A stretch of 64,000 bases of DNA from positions 248,001 to 312,000 of the forward strand of contig NZ_SDQD01000002.1 in the NCBI RefSeq assembly GCF_004153685.1, written 5' to 3'. The translations under genes were made by a program, and so were the position numbers. Under the pieces are notes generated by a model, which saw only the letters and a program-made list of their open reading frames with translations, was not told the origin of the DNA and made no database searches. Origin of the DNA: Pollutimonas harenae (GTDB lineage: Bacteria; Pseudomonadota; Gammaproteobacteria; Burkholderiales; Burkholderiaceae_B). Shown piece after piece: positions 1 to 8,284 of the stretch; the first letter of the stretch is position 1; every line of letters begins with the position of its first letter.

Positions 1-184
1 CGCCCGAGTGGTCGAGGCCAACAGCCTGTGCTTTGGCCACAGACAGTCTGAGTGCGAGGTCGGCCGGAGCCTCGCCCGGCAGGGGGCTTTCGTCTATATT
101 GGGCGCAACAGAGGTAAAGGGGATGCCCAGACGCGTGAGTAATTCCCGGCGATAGGGTGAACTTGAGGCTAAGATGAGACGCAT
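1..184 (-). CDS. yceF: Maf/YceF-family nucleotide pyrophosphatase (3' end cut by window edge)
   Basis: Only the first 61 codons are present; the gene runs off the left edge. The visible N-terminus carries the Maf signature: an [14 protein letters not shown] stretch near residues 3-16 and a downstream DESPLPGE segment. Maf-family proteins hydrolyse modified or non-canonical nucleoside triphosphates, and the YceF branch prefers 7-methyl-GTP. The gene is divergent from yceD-rpmF-plsX, the same arrangement as yceF in E. coli, which supports the YceF assignment over the other Maf paralogue. The start ATG is at 184-182. Catalytic residues further along cannot be checked. Confidence 0.88.
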   Translation of the reverse strand, partial: MRLILASSSPYRRELLTRLGIPFTSVAPNIDESPLPGEAPADLALRLSVAKAQAVGLDHSG

Positions 185-207
185 AAGCGGTTTTTACCTG
201 GTTTGGT

Positions 208-237
208 TTGACTGTAAATGCCTGAGCACGTTATTAT
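208..237 (+). promoter_or_regulatory. Candidate sigma-70 promoter for yceD-rpmF-plsX
   Basis: TTGACT at 208-213 and TATTAT at 232-237 are separated by 18 bases. Transcription would begin near 244. That would exclude the upstream ATG at 241 and favour the ATG at 277 as the yceD start. Confidence 0.45.
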
Positions 238-276
238 CTAATGTTTTCTTTGTGCTTGAAGCCTTTAGGTGTAGGG

Positions 277-789
277 ATGCAATACATTGATGCCTACGAA
301 CTAGCCCGTTTGGGTGATACGGTTCGCGGTACCGCGCCTATAGTACAGTTTGCGCGGCTTCTTGATGGGCTGCCGGAGCAGGGCGATGCGCAGGCCGAAT
401 GGGCTGTAACGGGCGAAAAAGACGCGCACGGACAGTATTTTCTGCGGATTGCAGTGCGGGCTTGTCCGGTACTTGAGTGCCAGCGCTGCATGCAGGCTTT
501 TTCGTTTCAGATGGAAACGGAAAATCGTGTGCAGTTGGTCAGATCCGAGGCCGATCTTGAGCTCGAAGACGATCATCAGGCTGATACCGATGAAGTCATC
601 GAGCGCATAGTCGGGTCGGCGCGCCTCGATGTGTCGGGGCTGGTTGAAGATGAAATCATCCTTAGCCTGCCTTATGTGCCCAAGCATGATGTTTGCCCGT
701 CCTTACCGACGCAGCTTGCAGACGAACCGGTTGTCGATACGGACAAGCCGTCGCCTTTTGCAGTCTTGAGCCAGCTCAAGAAAAATTGA
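277..789 (+). CDS. yceD: YceD/DUF177 family protein
   Basis: This 170-residue protein belongs to the DUF177/YceD family, usually encoded just upstream of rpmF and implicated in 23S rRNA or ribosome assembly. The visible hallmark is a cysteine cluster (CPVLECQRCMQ, about residues 69-79) followed by an acidic stretch and a C-terminal conserved part. I chose ATG 277 over ATG 241 because 277 is preceded by AGGTGTAGGG and because a likely promoter places the transcript start downstream of 241. Co-transcription with rpmF is likely although 81 bases separate them. The biochemical role is inferred from the family only. Confidence 0.85.
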   Translation: MQYIDAYELARLGDTVRGTAPIVQFARLLDGLPEQGDAQAEWAVTGEKDAHGQYFLRIAVRACPVLECQRCMQAFSFQMETENRVQLVRSEADLELEDDHQADTDEVIERIVGSARLDVSGLVEDEIILSLPYVPKHDVCPSLPTQLADEPVVDTDKPSPFAVLSQLKKN

Positions 790-870
790 ATTTTCGTATC
801 AACTTGATTATTAACGCACTTAACTTGCGGGATCATCGCGTACAATAGCGACCCGTTTTCAGGAGTCATC

Positions 871-1053
871 ATGGCCGTTCAGCAAAACAAAAAGAGCCCG
901 TCTAAACGCGGTATGCATCGTTCGCACGATTTCGTTTCGGCGCCCGCCACGGCAGTCGAGCCCACCACCGGCGAGCTGCACCTGCGCCACCACATCAGCC
1001 CTAACGGTATCTACCGTGGCCGTAAAGTGCTCAAAACCAAAAACGACGAATAA
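871..1053 (+). CDS. rpmF: 50S ribosomal protein L32
   Basis: Sixty residues starting [20 protein letters not shown], typical for L32 of proteobacteria. The protein is basic and has the conserved [17 protein letters not shown] segment. It lacks the zinc-binding cysteines found in some L32 forms. AGGAG lies about seven bases before the ATG. A TACAAT at 841-846 could be a local -10 element, but no good -35 accompanies it. The gene leads into plsX, the classic rpmF-plsX-fab order that links ribosome and membrane synthesis. Confidence 0.97.
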   Translation: MAVQQNKKSPSKRGMHRSHDFVSAPATAVEPTTGELHLRHHISPNGIYRGRKVLKTKNDE

Positions 1054-1099
1054 TTGTCAGTTTTTGCACTAGTGCAATAGCACGGCACCTACGCGTTTG

Positions 1100-2182
1100 A
1101 TGTCGAAAACCGATATTCGAATTGCCATAGACTGCATGGGGGGCGACTTCGGCTTGCCGGTCACCATTCCTGCAGCATGTCGATTCGTCAAGCAGTATCC
1201 CGACACCCGGTTCCTGCTGGTGGGCGATGCGATGGCCATCGAGGCTCATCTGCGTGATGCCGGCAGTCCAGGTAAAGATTGGTACGAGATCCTGCCCGCT
1301 TCCGAAGTCGTCCTTATGGATGACTCCGTCGAAGTGGCGTTGCGGCGCAAGAAAGATTCCTCCATGCGTGTGGCGGTTCAGGCTGTCAAGGATGGCCGTG
1401 CTGACGCCTGTATCTCGGCGGGCAATACTGGCGCCTGGATGGCGATCTCGCGCTATGTGCTCAAAACACTGGACGGCATCGACCGGCCGGCCATTGCCAC
1501 TTCTATTCCCAACCAGAAGGGTGGTGCCACGACGGTCCTCGACCTTGGGGCCAATGTCGATTGTTCGGCCGAGCACTTGTTGCAGTTCGCCATTATGGGT
1601 TCGGCCCTGGTGTCCACTGTCGACCTGCGTCAGCAACCTTCTGTTGGCTTGCTCAATATTGGTGAAGAAGTCATCAAAGGCAACGAAGTCGTCAAGCAGG
1701 CGGCCGAGTTGTTGCGTACCAGTGGACTCAATTTCTACGGCAATGTAGAGGGCGACGACATCTTCAAGGGTACGGTAGACGTAGTTGTTTGCGATGGTTT
1801 CGTGGGCAATGTCGTGCTGAAATCCGTAGAAGGCCTGGCCAAGCTGATTGCCACCATGATGCGTGCCGAGTTCAAGCGTGACGTACTGTCGCTTGCCGCA
1901 GGTGCTCTGGCCAAGCCGGTATTGAACCGGCTGCGCGATCGGGTCGATAACCGCCGCTACAACGGTGCCACCTTGCTGGGCTTGCGGGGTATTGTTGTCA
2001 AAAGCCATGGTTCGGCTGACGCATACGCTTTCGGCTTCGCCCTGCAACGGGCTCGCGAAGCAGTGCATAATGGTTTGCTTGATGGCACCACCAACGCCAT
2101 TGATCATCTTCGCCAGAGCTTGCAGGATGCTGCGGCGCAATCGGCGAAGCTTTCCAACGATTTGTCTGATCCTGCCTCATAG
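1100..2182 (+). CDS. plsX: Phosphate acyltransferase PlsX
   Basis: PlsX converts acyl-ACP and phosphate to acyl-phosphate, which PlsY then uses to acylate glycerol-3-phosphate in the first step of phospholipid synthesis. The 360-residue length and the N-terminal [11 protein letters not shown], the SAGNTGA segment and the C-terminal [13 protein letters not shown] region match the family. A TTG three bases upstream (1097) is in frame, but the ATG at 1100 is the conventional start. PlsX is a peripheral membrane enzyme. fabH starts 20 bases downstream, consistent with an operon. Confidence 0.96.
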   Translation: MSKTDIRIAIDCMGGDFGLPVTIPAACRFVKQYPDTRFLLVGDAMAIEAHLRDAGSPGKDWYEILPASEVVLMDDSVEVALRRKKDSSMRVAVQAVKDGRADACISAGNTGAWMAISRYVLKTLDGIDRPAIATSIPNQKGGATTVLDLGANVDCSAEHLLQFAIMGSALVSTVDLRQQPSVGLLNIGEEVIKGNEVVKQAAELLRTSGLNFYGNVEGDDIFKGTVDVVVCDGFVGNVVLKSVEGLAKLIATMMRAEFKRDVLSLAAGALAKPVLNRLRDRVDNRRYNGATLLGLRGIVVKSHGSADAYAFGFALQRAREAVHNGLLDGTTNAIDHLRQSLQDAAAQSAKLSNDLSDPAS

Positions 2183-2202
2183 TCAGGTATCTGGAAGCTA
2201 CT

Positions 2203-3177
2203 ATGCCTTACGCCAAGATAATAGGGTCGGGTGCTTATTTGCCTACGCGAGTCGTCTCCAATGACGAGCTCGCCGCCGATCTTGCCACTCGTAATATTGA
2301 AACCTCGGATACCTGGATCGTCGAACGTACAGGCATACGCCAGCGCCATATCGCCGACCCCGGCGTGACCACCAGTCAGCTGGCCACCAAGGCAGCACAG
2401 GCGGCTCTCGAGAACGCGGGTGTGGCTGCCGCCGACCTGGATCTCATTATCGTGGCCACTTCTACCCCCGATTTTGTCTTTCCCAGTACGGCTTGCCTGG
2501 TTCAGGCCAATCTGGGTGCCAAGGGTGGCGCTGCGTTCGATGTGCAGGCCGTGTGCAGTGGCTTTGTGTATGCCCTGGCTACCGCCGATGCCTTCATTCA
2601 GGCGGGCCGGGCCAAGACGGCCCTGGTCATCGGTGCCGAAGTGTTTTCCAGTATTCTCGACTGGAACGACCGCAGTACCTGCGTGTTGTTTGGCGACGGT
2701 GCCGGTGCGGTCGTGCTGCAGGCCTCCGAAGAGCCTGGTATTTTGGCCGCCCAATTGAATGCCGATGGCAGTCAAATGAAAATACTATGTGCTGCAGGTA
2801 ATGTGGCGCATGGCAAGGTGGTGGGTGATCCCTTCCTGCGCATGGATGGTCAGGCCGTCTTCAAACTGGCCGTGACGTCGCTGACCAAATCAGCGCTCGA
2901 TGTTTGCGAGCAGGCGGGTGTCCGGTTTGAGGATATCGACTGGCTTGTGCCGCATCAGGCCAACGTGCGCATTATCAATTTCCTGGGTCGACGGCTCAAT
3001 ATTGCCGACGATAAGGTCGTGATTACGGTCGATAGCCATGCCAATACCTCTGCCGCCAGTGTCCCGCTGGCTTATGATGCAGCCCGCCGTGATGGGCGGA
3101 TCAAAACGGGTGATACCGTTCTGATGCAAGGTGTTGGTGGTGGCTTCACCTGGGGTTCCGTGCTGGTCAAAATATAG
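2203..3177 (+). CDS. fabH: 3-oxoacyl-ACP synthase III (KAS III)
   Basis: FabH condenses acetyl-CoA with malonyl-ACP to start each fatty acid. The 324-residue protein shows the full catalytic triad: Cys118 in AVCSGF, His251 in VPHQAN and Asn281 in SHANTSAAS. The C-terminal [13 protein letters not shown] is also typical. It sits between plsX and fabD in the fatty-acid cluster and is presumably cotranscribed with them. No anomaly seen. Confidence 0.97.
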   Translation: MPYAKIIGSGAYLPTRVVSNDELAADLATRNIETSDTWIVERTGIRQRHIADPGVTTSQLATKAAQAALENAGVAAADLDLIIVATSTPDFVFPSTACLVQANLGAKGGAAFDVQAVCSGFVYALATADAFIQAGRAKTALVIGAEVFSSILDWNDRSTCVLFGDGAGAVVLQASEEPGILAAQLNADGSQMKILCAAGNVAHGKVVGDPFLRMDGQAVFKLAVTSLTKSALDVCEQAGVRFEDIDWLVPHQANVRIINFLGRRLNIADDKVVITVDSHANTSAASVPLAYDAARRDGRIKTGDTVLMQGVGGGFTWGSVLVKI

Positions 3178-3247
3178 GTACAAACACGAATGGGTCGGCT
3201 CGCCGTCGTCGCGGCCGAAGTTTCTTTCAATTTTTTGTCTGCATGTT

Positions 3248-4180
3248 ATGAAAATTGCTTTTGTTTTCCCCGGACAAGGATCACAGTCTGTGGGCATGCT
3301 TGACGCCTGGGCTGGCAACGCTGCCGTTCAGCGTGTGGTGGGTCAGGCTTCTGAAGCGCTGGGTCAGGATCTGGGCGCGCTCATTGCCTCCGGCCCTGCC
3401 GAAGACCTCAACCTTACAACCAACACCCAGCCGGTCATGCTGACGGCTGCCGTGGCCATGTACCAGGCCTGGGTCGATGCCGGCGGCCAAGAGCCTGTGC
3501 TGGTGGCCGGTCATAGTCTGGGCGAGTATTCAGCCCTGGCTGCCGCAGGTGCCCTGAGCCTGGAAGACGCTGTGCGTGTGGTGCGCGTTCGCGCCGATGC
3601 CATGCAGGCTGCGGTGCCAGTGGGTACGGGTGGCATGGCCGCCGTATTGGGTCTGGATGACGACGTGGTGCAGGCTGTGTGTGAGCGTGCCGCTCAAGGC
3701 GAAGTCGTTGAGGCAGTCAATTTCAATGCGCCGGCGCAGGTAGTGATTGCCGGTCATAAGGGCGCTGTAGAGCGTGCCTGCGAGCTGGCCAAGTCTGAAG
3801 GCGCCAAGCGTGCGCTCATGCTGCCGGTGTCCGCGCCGTTCCATTCCAGTTTGCTCGAGCCCGCCGCCCACGTACTGGAGCAATCGCTGGCCAGCATCAA
3901 TATGGCCTCGCCGAAATATCCTTTGATCAATAATGTCGATGTAGCCAGCCCATCTGGACCCGCTGCCATCAAAGATGCCTTGGTGCGTCAGGCCTGGCAT
4001 CCCGTGCGCTGGGTTGAAACCTTGCAGGCCATGAAGGCGCAAGGTATTACACACATCGTGGAGTGTGGTCCGGGCAAGGTGCTGACTGGCCTGACCAAGC
4101 GCATAGACCGTGATTTGATCGGTTTGTCGATCGCCGATCCGGCGTCGCTGCAGGCAGCGCTGGAAACTTTACAGGGATGA
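3248..4180 (+). CDS. fabD: Malonyl-CoA:ACP transacylase
   Basis: FabD loads malonyl groups from CoA onto ACP. The 310-residue protein begins [13 protein letters not shown]. It has the nucleophile Ser90 in GHSLGEYSA and the catalytic His199 in SAPFHSS. An open frame continues upstream of 3248 but overlaps the end of fabH and lacks family similarity, so ATG 3248 is used. The stop codon is six bases before the preferred fabG start, implying translational coupling. Confidence 0.97.
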   Translation: MKIAFVFPGQGSQSVGMLDAWAGNAAVQRVVGQASEALGQDLGALIASGPAEDLNLTTNTQPVMLTAAVAMYQAWVDAGGQEPVLVAGHSLGEYSALAAAGALSLEDAVRVVRVRADAMQAAVPVGTGGMAAVLGLDDDVVQAVCERAAQGEVVEAVNFNAPAQVVIAGHKGAVERACELAKSEGAKRALMLPVSAPFHSSLLEPAAHVLEQSLASINMASPKYPLINNVDVASPSGPAAIKDALVRQAWHPVRWVETLQAMKAQGITHIVECGPGKVLTGLTKRIDRDLIGLSIADPASLQAALETLQG

Positions 4181-4185
4181 TAGCC

Positions 4186-4929
4186 ATGCAAGACAAACAA
4201 CTCGAGGGCAAGCTTGCCCTGGTAACCGGCGCCACCCGTGGCATAGGCAAGGCGATCGCGCTTGAATTGGCCGCTCGCGGCGCCACGGTGGTGGGTACTG
4301 CAACCTCCGAGGCCGGAGCGCAGTCCATCAGTGAAATGCTGGCTGTTACAGGCGGACGTGGCGTTGTGCTGAATGTAGACGACGCAGCGGCGTGTGAAAG
4401 CCTGGTGGCAGAGTTGGCCAAGCAAGATGGCGGGCCGCATATTCTGGTGAATAACGCTGGTATTACCCGCGATAACCTTGCCATGCGCATGAAAGATGAC
4501 GACTGGCAAGCGGTCATAGACACCAATCTGTCGGCCGTATTCCGCTTGTCGCGTGCGGTAACCAAGAGCATGATGAAAGCCCGCTGGGGTCGCATCATCA
4601 ATATTACGTCGGTGATCGGATCCAGCGGCAACCCCGGGCAGGCCAACTACGCGGCTGCCAAGGCGGGTGTGGCCGGCATGGCCCGGGCATTGGCCAGAGA
4701 GCTGGGCAGCCGTAATATCACTGTTAATTGCGTTGCCCCGGGCTTTATCGAAACCGACATGACGCGTGCCCTGAACGAGAACCAGGCATCGGCCATTTTG
4801 GCTCAGATTCCGCTGGGCCGCCTGGGTGCCGCCAGCGATATTGCTCATGCCGTCGCCTTTCTGGCAGGCCCGCAGGCTGCTTATATTACCGGTACGACAC
4901 TGCACGTGAATGGCGGAATGTATATGTAA
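4186..4929 (+). CDS. fabG: 3-oxoacyl-ACP reductase
   Basis: FabG is an NADPH-dependent short-chain dehydrogenase that reduces beta-ketoacyl-ACP. The 247-residue product has the cofactor-binding TGATRGIG (14-21), the NNAG motif and the Ser142-Tyr155-Lys159 catalytic set. An ATG at 4177 overlaps the fabD stop, but its AGGG would be directly adjacent. For ATG 4186 the same AGGG sits nine bases upstream, so 4186 is preferred. It is followed by a 181-base gap before acpP. Confidence 0.96.
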   Translation: MQDKQLEGKLALVTGATRGIGKAIALELAARGATVVGTATSEAGAQSISEMLAVTGGRGVVLNVDDAAACESLVAELAKQDGGPHILVNNAGITRDNLAMRMKDDDWQAVIDTNLSAVFRLSRAVTKSMMKARWGRIINITSVIGSSGNPGQANYAAAKAGVAGMARALARELGSRNITVNCVAPGFIETDMTRALNENQASAILAQIPLGRLGAASDIAHAVAFLAGPQAAYITGTTLHVNGGMYM

Positions 4930-4944
4930 TAACCGAACAGGTGC

Positions 4945-4978
4945 CCTCTGGTAGGGTAAAATCTGTTCATCCCAGAGG
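4945..4978 (+). other. Inverted repeat in the fabG-acpP gap
   Basis: CCTCTGG at 4945-4951 can pair with CCAGAGG at 4972-4978. GAACAG at 4935-4940 can alternatively pair with CTGTTC at 4963-4968. No T-tract follows, so this is not a standard terminator. It may contribute to the higher expression of acpP relative to the upstream genes by protecting or separating transcripts; this is speculative. Confidence 0.3.
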
Positions 4979-5073
4979 TATTCCAATATAGGCTTGCAAC
5001 AATATGCATAGGCTCGTATCTGGTAATGCCGTTTTTTTAGTCACGGCCAACACCAATAATATTTTCGTTTGGC

Positions 5074-5097
5074 TATAATTCGCGGGAATTTTTCCCA
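5074..5097 (+). promoter_or_regulatory. acpP: Candidate acpP promoter -10 and adjacent palindrome
   Basis: A perfect TATAAT lies at 5074-5079 with no convincing -35 partner. It is followed at 5085-5097 by the palindrome GGGAATTTTTCCC, which would fall at or just after the transcription start. acpP is normally the most abundantly expressed gene of the cluster, so an internal promoter is expected. Confidence 0.4.
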
Positions 5098-5110
5098 CTT
5101 GGAGATCTGC

Positions 5111-5350
5111 ATGGAAAGCATCGAACAGCGCGTCAAGAAGATCGTCGCTGAACAACTTGGCGTCAACGAAGCCGAGATCAAAAACGAATCTTCATTCCTT
5201 GACGACCTCGGTGCCGATTCGCTCGATATGGTCGAGCTCGTGATGGCACTCGAAGACGAATTCGAAACCGAAATTCCCGACGAGGAAGCTGAGAAGATCA
5301 CGACGGTTCAGCAAGCTGTTGACTATATTTCGTCGCACAGCAAGCAGTAA
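5111..5350 (+). CDS. acpP: Acyl carrier protein
   Basis: This 79-residue acidic protein carries the growing acyl chain on a phosphopantetheine arm. The attachment serine is Ser37 in the invariant [12 protein letters not shown] motif. The start ATG is preceded by TTGGAGATCTGC. It is separated from fabG by 181 bases and from fabF by 233 bases, both holding hairpins, so its mRNA level is probably set independently of its neighbours. Confidence 0.98.
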   Translation: MESIEQRVKKIVAEQLGVNEAEIKNESSFLDDLGADSLDMVELVMALEDEFETEIPDEEAEKITTVQQAVDYISSHSKQ

Positions 5351-5408
5351 TATCAACTTTTCGGGTGCGCGGCGTGTGAGTGGTCGCGTCACCTCAAGGC
5401 GGTTTTTC

Positions 5409-5487
5409 GGGACCCTCTGTTCAAGTCCGCCCGGCTGCTGCATCCCCCTGGGCGCATCAGACTCGGCAGGCTTGATCAGAGGGTCCC
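5409..5487 (+). repeat. Long inverted repeat between acpP and fabF
   Basis: A 17-base arm (5409-5425) is matched by its reverse complement at 5471-5487 with one mismatch (5420). The 45-base interior contains a second small stem, GCCCGG at 5429-5434 with CTGGGC at 5448-5453. No T-tract follows, so it is not a simple intrinsic terminator. Confidence 0.75.
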
Positions 5488-5503
5488 TGAAGTGTGGAAC
5501 TAT

Positions 5504-5538
5504 CGTTATTTCAAATCTCCTCCAGATTTGAAATAACG
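5504..5538 (+). repeat. Perfect 15-bp hairpin with CCTCC loop
   Basis: The arm at 5504-5518 is perfectly complementary to 5524-5538, with the five-base loop CCTCC at 5519-5523. The structure lies 35 bases before the AGGAG ribosome site of fabF (5573-5577). Part of the loop (CTCC) could pair with GGAG of that site. There is no T-run after the stem. Whether it is a regulatory RNA element or an unusual terminator is unknown. Confidence 0.8.
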
Positions 5539-5583
5539 GTGTGCCTGTTTGCTTCGAATCGCTTTTTTACTTAGGAGTCATCC

Positions 5584-6813
5584 GTGAAACGACGTGTCGT
5601 CATCACTGGTCTGGGCATAGTTTCGCCGGTCGGCAACGATATTGACAGCGCATGGGACAATATCGTCAATGGGCGCTCTGGCATTGGGCGTATTACACGC
5701 TTCGATCCATCAGGGTTTAATGCCCAGATTGCGGGTGAGGTCAAGGATTTTGACGTTACTCAGTACATGTCGTCCAAAGAAGCCAAGCAAATGGATACTT
5801 TCATCCATTATGGTGTGGCGGCAGGGGCGCAGGCATGGCGCGATAGCGGCCTGGTCCTGACGGAAGAAAATGCCGATCGCATGGGTACGATTATCGGTTC
5901 CGGTATCGGAGGCTTGCCCCGTATCGAAGAAACCCAGATTGAATACCTTGAGCGCGGCCCACGCCGCATCTCTCCCTTCTTTGTGCCGGCATCACTGATC
6001 AATCTTATTTCCGGACAGCTCTCCATTATGCTGGGCCTGAAAGGACCCAGCTATGCGGTTGTATCCGCTTGCACGACCGGGCTGCATTCCATTGGCGATG
6101 CGGCACGGCTGATTGAATACGGTGATGCCGATGTCATGGTCGCCGGAGGGGCCGAATCCACCGTATCGCCGCTCGGCATAGGTGGGTTTGCTGCGATGCG
6201 CGCCTTGTCTACCCGCAACGATGATCCTACGACGGCTTCGCGACCCTGGGATCGTGACCGCGACGGTTTCGTGTTGGGCGAGGGCGCTGGCGCCCTGGTG
6301 CTCGAAGAGTACGAGCATGCCCGTAAACGCGGCGCACGTATTTATGGCGAATTTAGCGGTTATGGCATGAGCTCCGATGCGCATCACATCACTTCGCCTG
6401 ATCGTGACGGCCCACGGCGCGGAGTCGTGAACGCCTTGCGCAATGGCGGCGTCAATCCGGAAGAAGTCAATTACGTCAATGCGCACGGAACTTCAACACC
6501 TCTGGGCGACAAGAACGAAAGCGAAGCACTCAAGCTCGCATTCGGTGATCACGCCAAAAAGCTGGTCGTGAACTCAACCAAGTCCATGACCGGTCACTTG
6601 CTCGGCGCAGCGGGTGGCATCGAGGCCGTCTTCACTACATTGGCGGTCTATAACCAGATTTCGCCGCCCACCATCAACATCTTCAACCAAGACCCCGAGT
6701 GCGATCTGGACTACTGCGCCAACGAAGCCCGTGACCTCAAGATCAATGTCGCGTTGTCGAATTCGTTCGGCTTTGGTGGCACAAACGGCTCCATGATTGT
6801 TCGCAGGGTCTGA
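5584..6813 (+). CDS. fabF: 3-oxoacyl-ACP synthase II (KAS II)
   Basis: FabF elongates acyl-ACP by condensation with malonyl-ACP and is important for cis-vaccenate formation. The 409-residue protein has catalytic Cys163 (VVSACTTG), His301 (NAHGTSTPLGD) and His338 (TGHLLGAAGG). It starts with GTG at 5584, preceded by TTAGGAG with good spacing. Two strong hairpins separate it from acpP. The next gene begins 14 bases after its stop. Confidence 0.97.
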   Translation: MKRRVVITGLGIVSPVGNDIDSAWDNIVNGRSGIGRITRFDPSGFNAQIAGEVKDFDVTQYMSSKEAKQMDTFIHYGVAAGAQAWRDSGLVLTEENADRMGTIIGSGIGGLPRIEETQIEYLERGPRRISPFFVPASLINLISGQLSIMLGLKGPSYAVVSACTTGLHSIGDAARLIEYGDADVMVAGGAESTVSPLGIGGFAAMRALSTRNDDPTTASRPWDRDRDGFVLGEGAGALVLEEYEHARKRGARIYGEFSGYGMSSDAHHITSPDRDGPRRGVVNALRNGGVNPEEVNYVNAHGTSTPLGDKNESEALKLAFGDHAKKLVVNSTKSMTGHLLGAAGGIEAVFTTLAVYNQISPPTINIFNQDPECDLDYCANEARDLKINVALSNSFGFGGTNGSMIVRRV

Positions 6814-6826
6814 CCTGGGGAGCCCA

Positions 6827-7177
6827 GTGTCTCCCGTCAGGCAATGGCCAGTCTGCCGCCAGCGCGGGGCAGGGCTGCCTGGCGTGTTTTGGCGGCTAGG
6901 CCCTGCACGGCAAAAACGCTTGTCCTTGCAAGAGCGGTCAGGCTTGTGGACATTGGCTGATGCCGAGGGTATGCAACGTTTGCGCCTGGCTCATGCCTGG
7001 CCCGCCTTTGCCTGGATGACACTGCGCTTTCATACGCAGGATATGGTCGGCGCCGATGCGCTGGAACTCACCATTAGCAAGCATGGCCTGACTGACAGTG
7101 CCTGGCGTGAATTACGTATTTGCGTGGCACGGCAACTGGCTTTGTCGCCGCGACCAACATACAAGGAACGGGTATGA
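6827..7177 (+). CDS. Small protein resembling the cytoplasmic half of YgfX
   Basis: A 116-residue frame from GTG 6827 (GGGGAG four bases upstream; a TTG at 6797 is an alternative). It ends in an ATGA overlap with rpoE, which argues that it is translated. The C-terminal half, with GLWTL near 44-48 and ALELTISKHGLTDSAWRELR near 84-103, resembles the C-terminal half of YgfX/CptA proteins, which end in a similar EWRDLR segment. The two N-terminal membrane helices of YgfX are absent, and the 13 bases between fabF and this start leave no room for them. Function unknown. Confidence 0.6.
   Translation: MSPVRQWPVCRQRGAGLPGVFWRLGPARQKRLSLQERSGLWTLADAEGMQRLRLAHAWPAFAWMTLRFHTQDMVGADALELTISKHGLTDSAWRELRICVARQLALSPRPTYKERV
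7063..7091 (+). promoter_or_regulatory. Weak sigma-E-like promoter upstream of rpoE
   Basis: GGAACTC at 7063-7069 and CCTGA at 7087-7091, 17 bases apart, resemble the sigma-E consensus (GGAACTT, then TCTGA). It lies inside the preceding small gene, about 85 bases before the rpoE start. Autoregulation of rpoE is common in the family, but the -10 match is imperfect. Confidence 0.25.
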
Positions 7178-7773
7178 GCGAGCGTGATGTCGACGCGGAA
7201 CTGGTAGCGCGCGTTCAGAGAGGCGATAAGCGGGCGTTCGATCTGCTGGTGCTGAAATATCAGCGCAAGATCATGCGGCTGCTTTCACGCATGATACGTG
7301 ACCCCGCCGAAATCGAAGATGTCGCACAAGAGGCGTTTATCAAGGCTTATCGTGCCATTCCTCAGTTTCGTGGAGACAGCGCCTTTTATACCTGGCTGTA
7401 CCGCATTGCCATCAATACCGCCCGCAATTGGCAGGTAGCCAGCGGACGCCGTCCCAATACGCTAAATGTAATAGAAACCGAAGATGGTGAAACTTTTAGC
7501 CAAATTGATAACCTAACTGACAATAACACTCCGGAATCAATGGCAACAAGCCGTGAGATCGCTGAAACCGTCAACGCAGCCATTAATGCGCTGCCCGACG
7601 ATCTGCGCACGGCCATTGTCTTACGTGAAATTGAAGGTATGAGCTACGAAGATATCGCCCAAAGTATGGCCTGTCCCATCGGGACTGTGCGTTCGCGGAT
7701 TTTCCGTGCGCGGGAAGCCATAGCTGCACAGCTGCGGCCTGTACTGGGTAGTGATTCCGAGCGTCGTTGGTAA
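7174..7773 (+). CDS. rpoE: ECF sigma factor RpoE/AlgU
   Basis: This 199-residue extracytoplasmic-function sigma factor directs transcription in response to envelope damage. Region 2 (about 20-90) includes the LLSRMIRDPAEIEDVAQEAF segment and FYTWLYRIAINTARN. Region 4 (about 135-185) has the LREIEGMSYEDIA helix-turn-helix. ATG 7174 overlaps the stop of the preceding small gene. The next three genes encode its anti-sigma factor, the RseB-type regulator and an HtrA protease, the standard betaproteobacterial sigma-E cluster. Confidence 0.96.
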   Translation: MSERDVDAELVARVQRGDKRAFDLLVLKYQRKIMRLLSRMIRDPAEIEDVAQEAFIKAYRAIPQFRGDSAFYTWLYRIAINTARNWQVASGRRPNTLNVIETEDGETFSQIDNLTDNNTPESMATSREIAETVNAAINALPDDLRTAIVLREIEGMSYEDIAQSMACPIGTVRSRIFRAREAIAAQLRPVLGSDSERRW

Positions 7774-7783
7774 GGAGCCAAGC

Positions 7784-8284
7784 ATGCAAGTCGTTCAACA
7801 AGCCGCCGACCCCGATGATCTTCCTTCCTGGGAAGCGTCCGTGTCCACCTGGATAGATGGCGAAGGTGAAATGCGCCCCGAAGAGCTCGATACGCCCTAC
7901 GGACGCCAGGTTTGGGATAACTACCATCTGATCGGTGATGTGCTGCGTAACTCGGATCTGGCCATCAAGCCCAGCGACTTCTTCTATGCACGAATTGCAA
8001 AAGCTATCGACGCTGAGCCGCATATTGTGGCGCCACGTACGTTGCGCCGGCACAAGCCGGTACGCTTAGGCTTGTCGGGCCTGGCGGTGGCAGCCGCAGT
8101 GGCGTCGGTGGTTTGGGTTGCCTATCCCTATATGTACGGCAGTGGTGTCGAACAGCAAGGAACAGTACAAGTTGTGGCTAGTGCCGGAGACGATGCCGGC
8201 GCCTTGCACGATTATCTGGATGCGCACCGAGAGATCGCCGGTGTCAACGCTGTGCGCCAGGCCTCTTTCGAGGTGCCCCGCTAA
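7784..8284 (+). CDS. rseA: Anti-sigma-E factor RseA/MucA
   Basis: A 166-residue single-pass membrane protein. The N-terminal cytoplasmic part (about 14-80, with WEASVSTWIDGE and WDNYHLIGDVLR) binds the sigma factor. A transmembrane helix lies at about 96-115. The C-terminal part should be periplasmic and contact RseB. Regulated proteolysis at the membrane releases RpoE. ATG 7784 follows AAGGAGCC and starts ten bases after rpoE. The stop shares one base with the rseB start (TAATG). Confidence 0.93.
   Translation: MQVVQQAADPDDLPSWEASVSTWIDGEGEMRPEELDTPYGRQVWDNYHLIGDVLRNSDLAIKPSDFFYARIAKAIDAEPHIVAPRTLRRHKPVRLGLSGLAVAAAVASVVWVAYPYMYGSGVEQQGTVQVVASAGDDAGALHDYLDAHREIAGVNAVRQASFEVPR

Noticed and set aside
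241-276. Upstream ATG start for yceD
   Set aside because: No ribosome site, and it lies at or before the predicted transcription start; ATG 277 has a better ribosome site.
1031-2140. Minus-strand open frame of 369 codons opposite plsX
   Set aside because: Antisense shadow of a well-conserved gene with repetitive His/Gln-rich composition and no family similarity.
3988-4986. Minus-strand open frame of 332 codons across fabD-fabG
   Set aside because: Antisense to two conserved genes; no domain or start signal.
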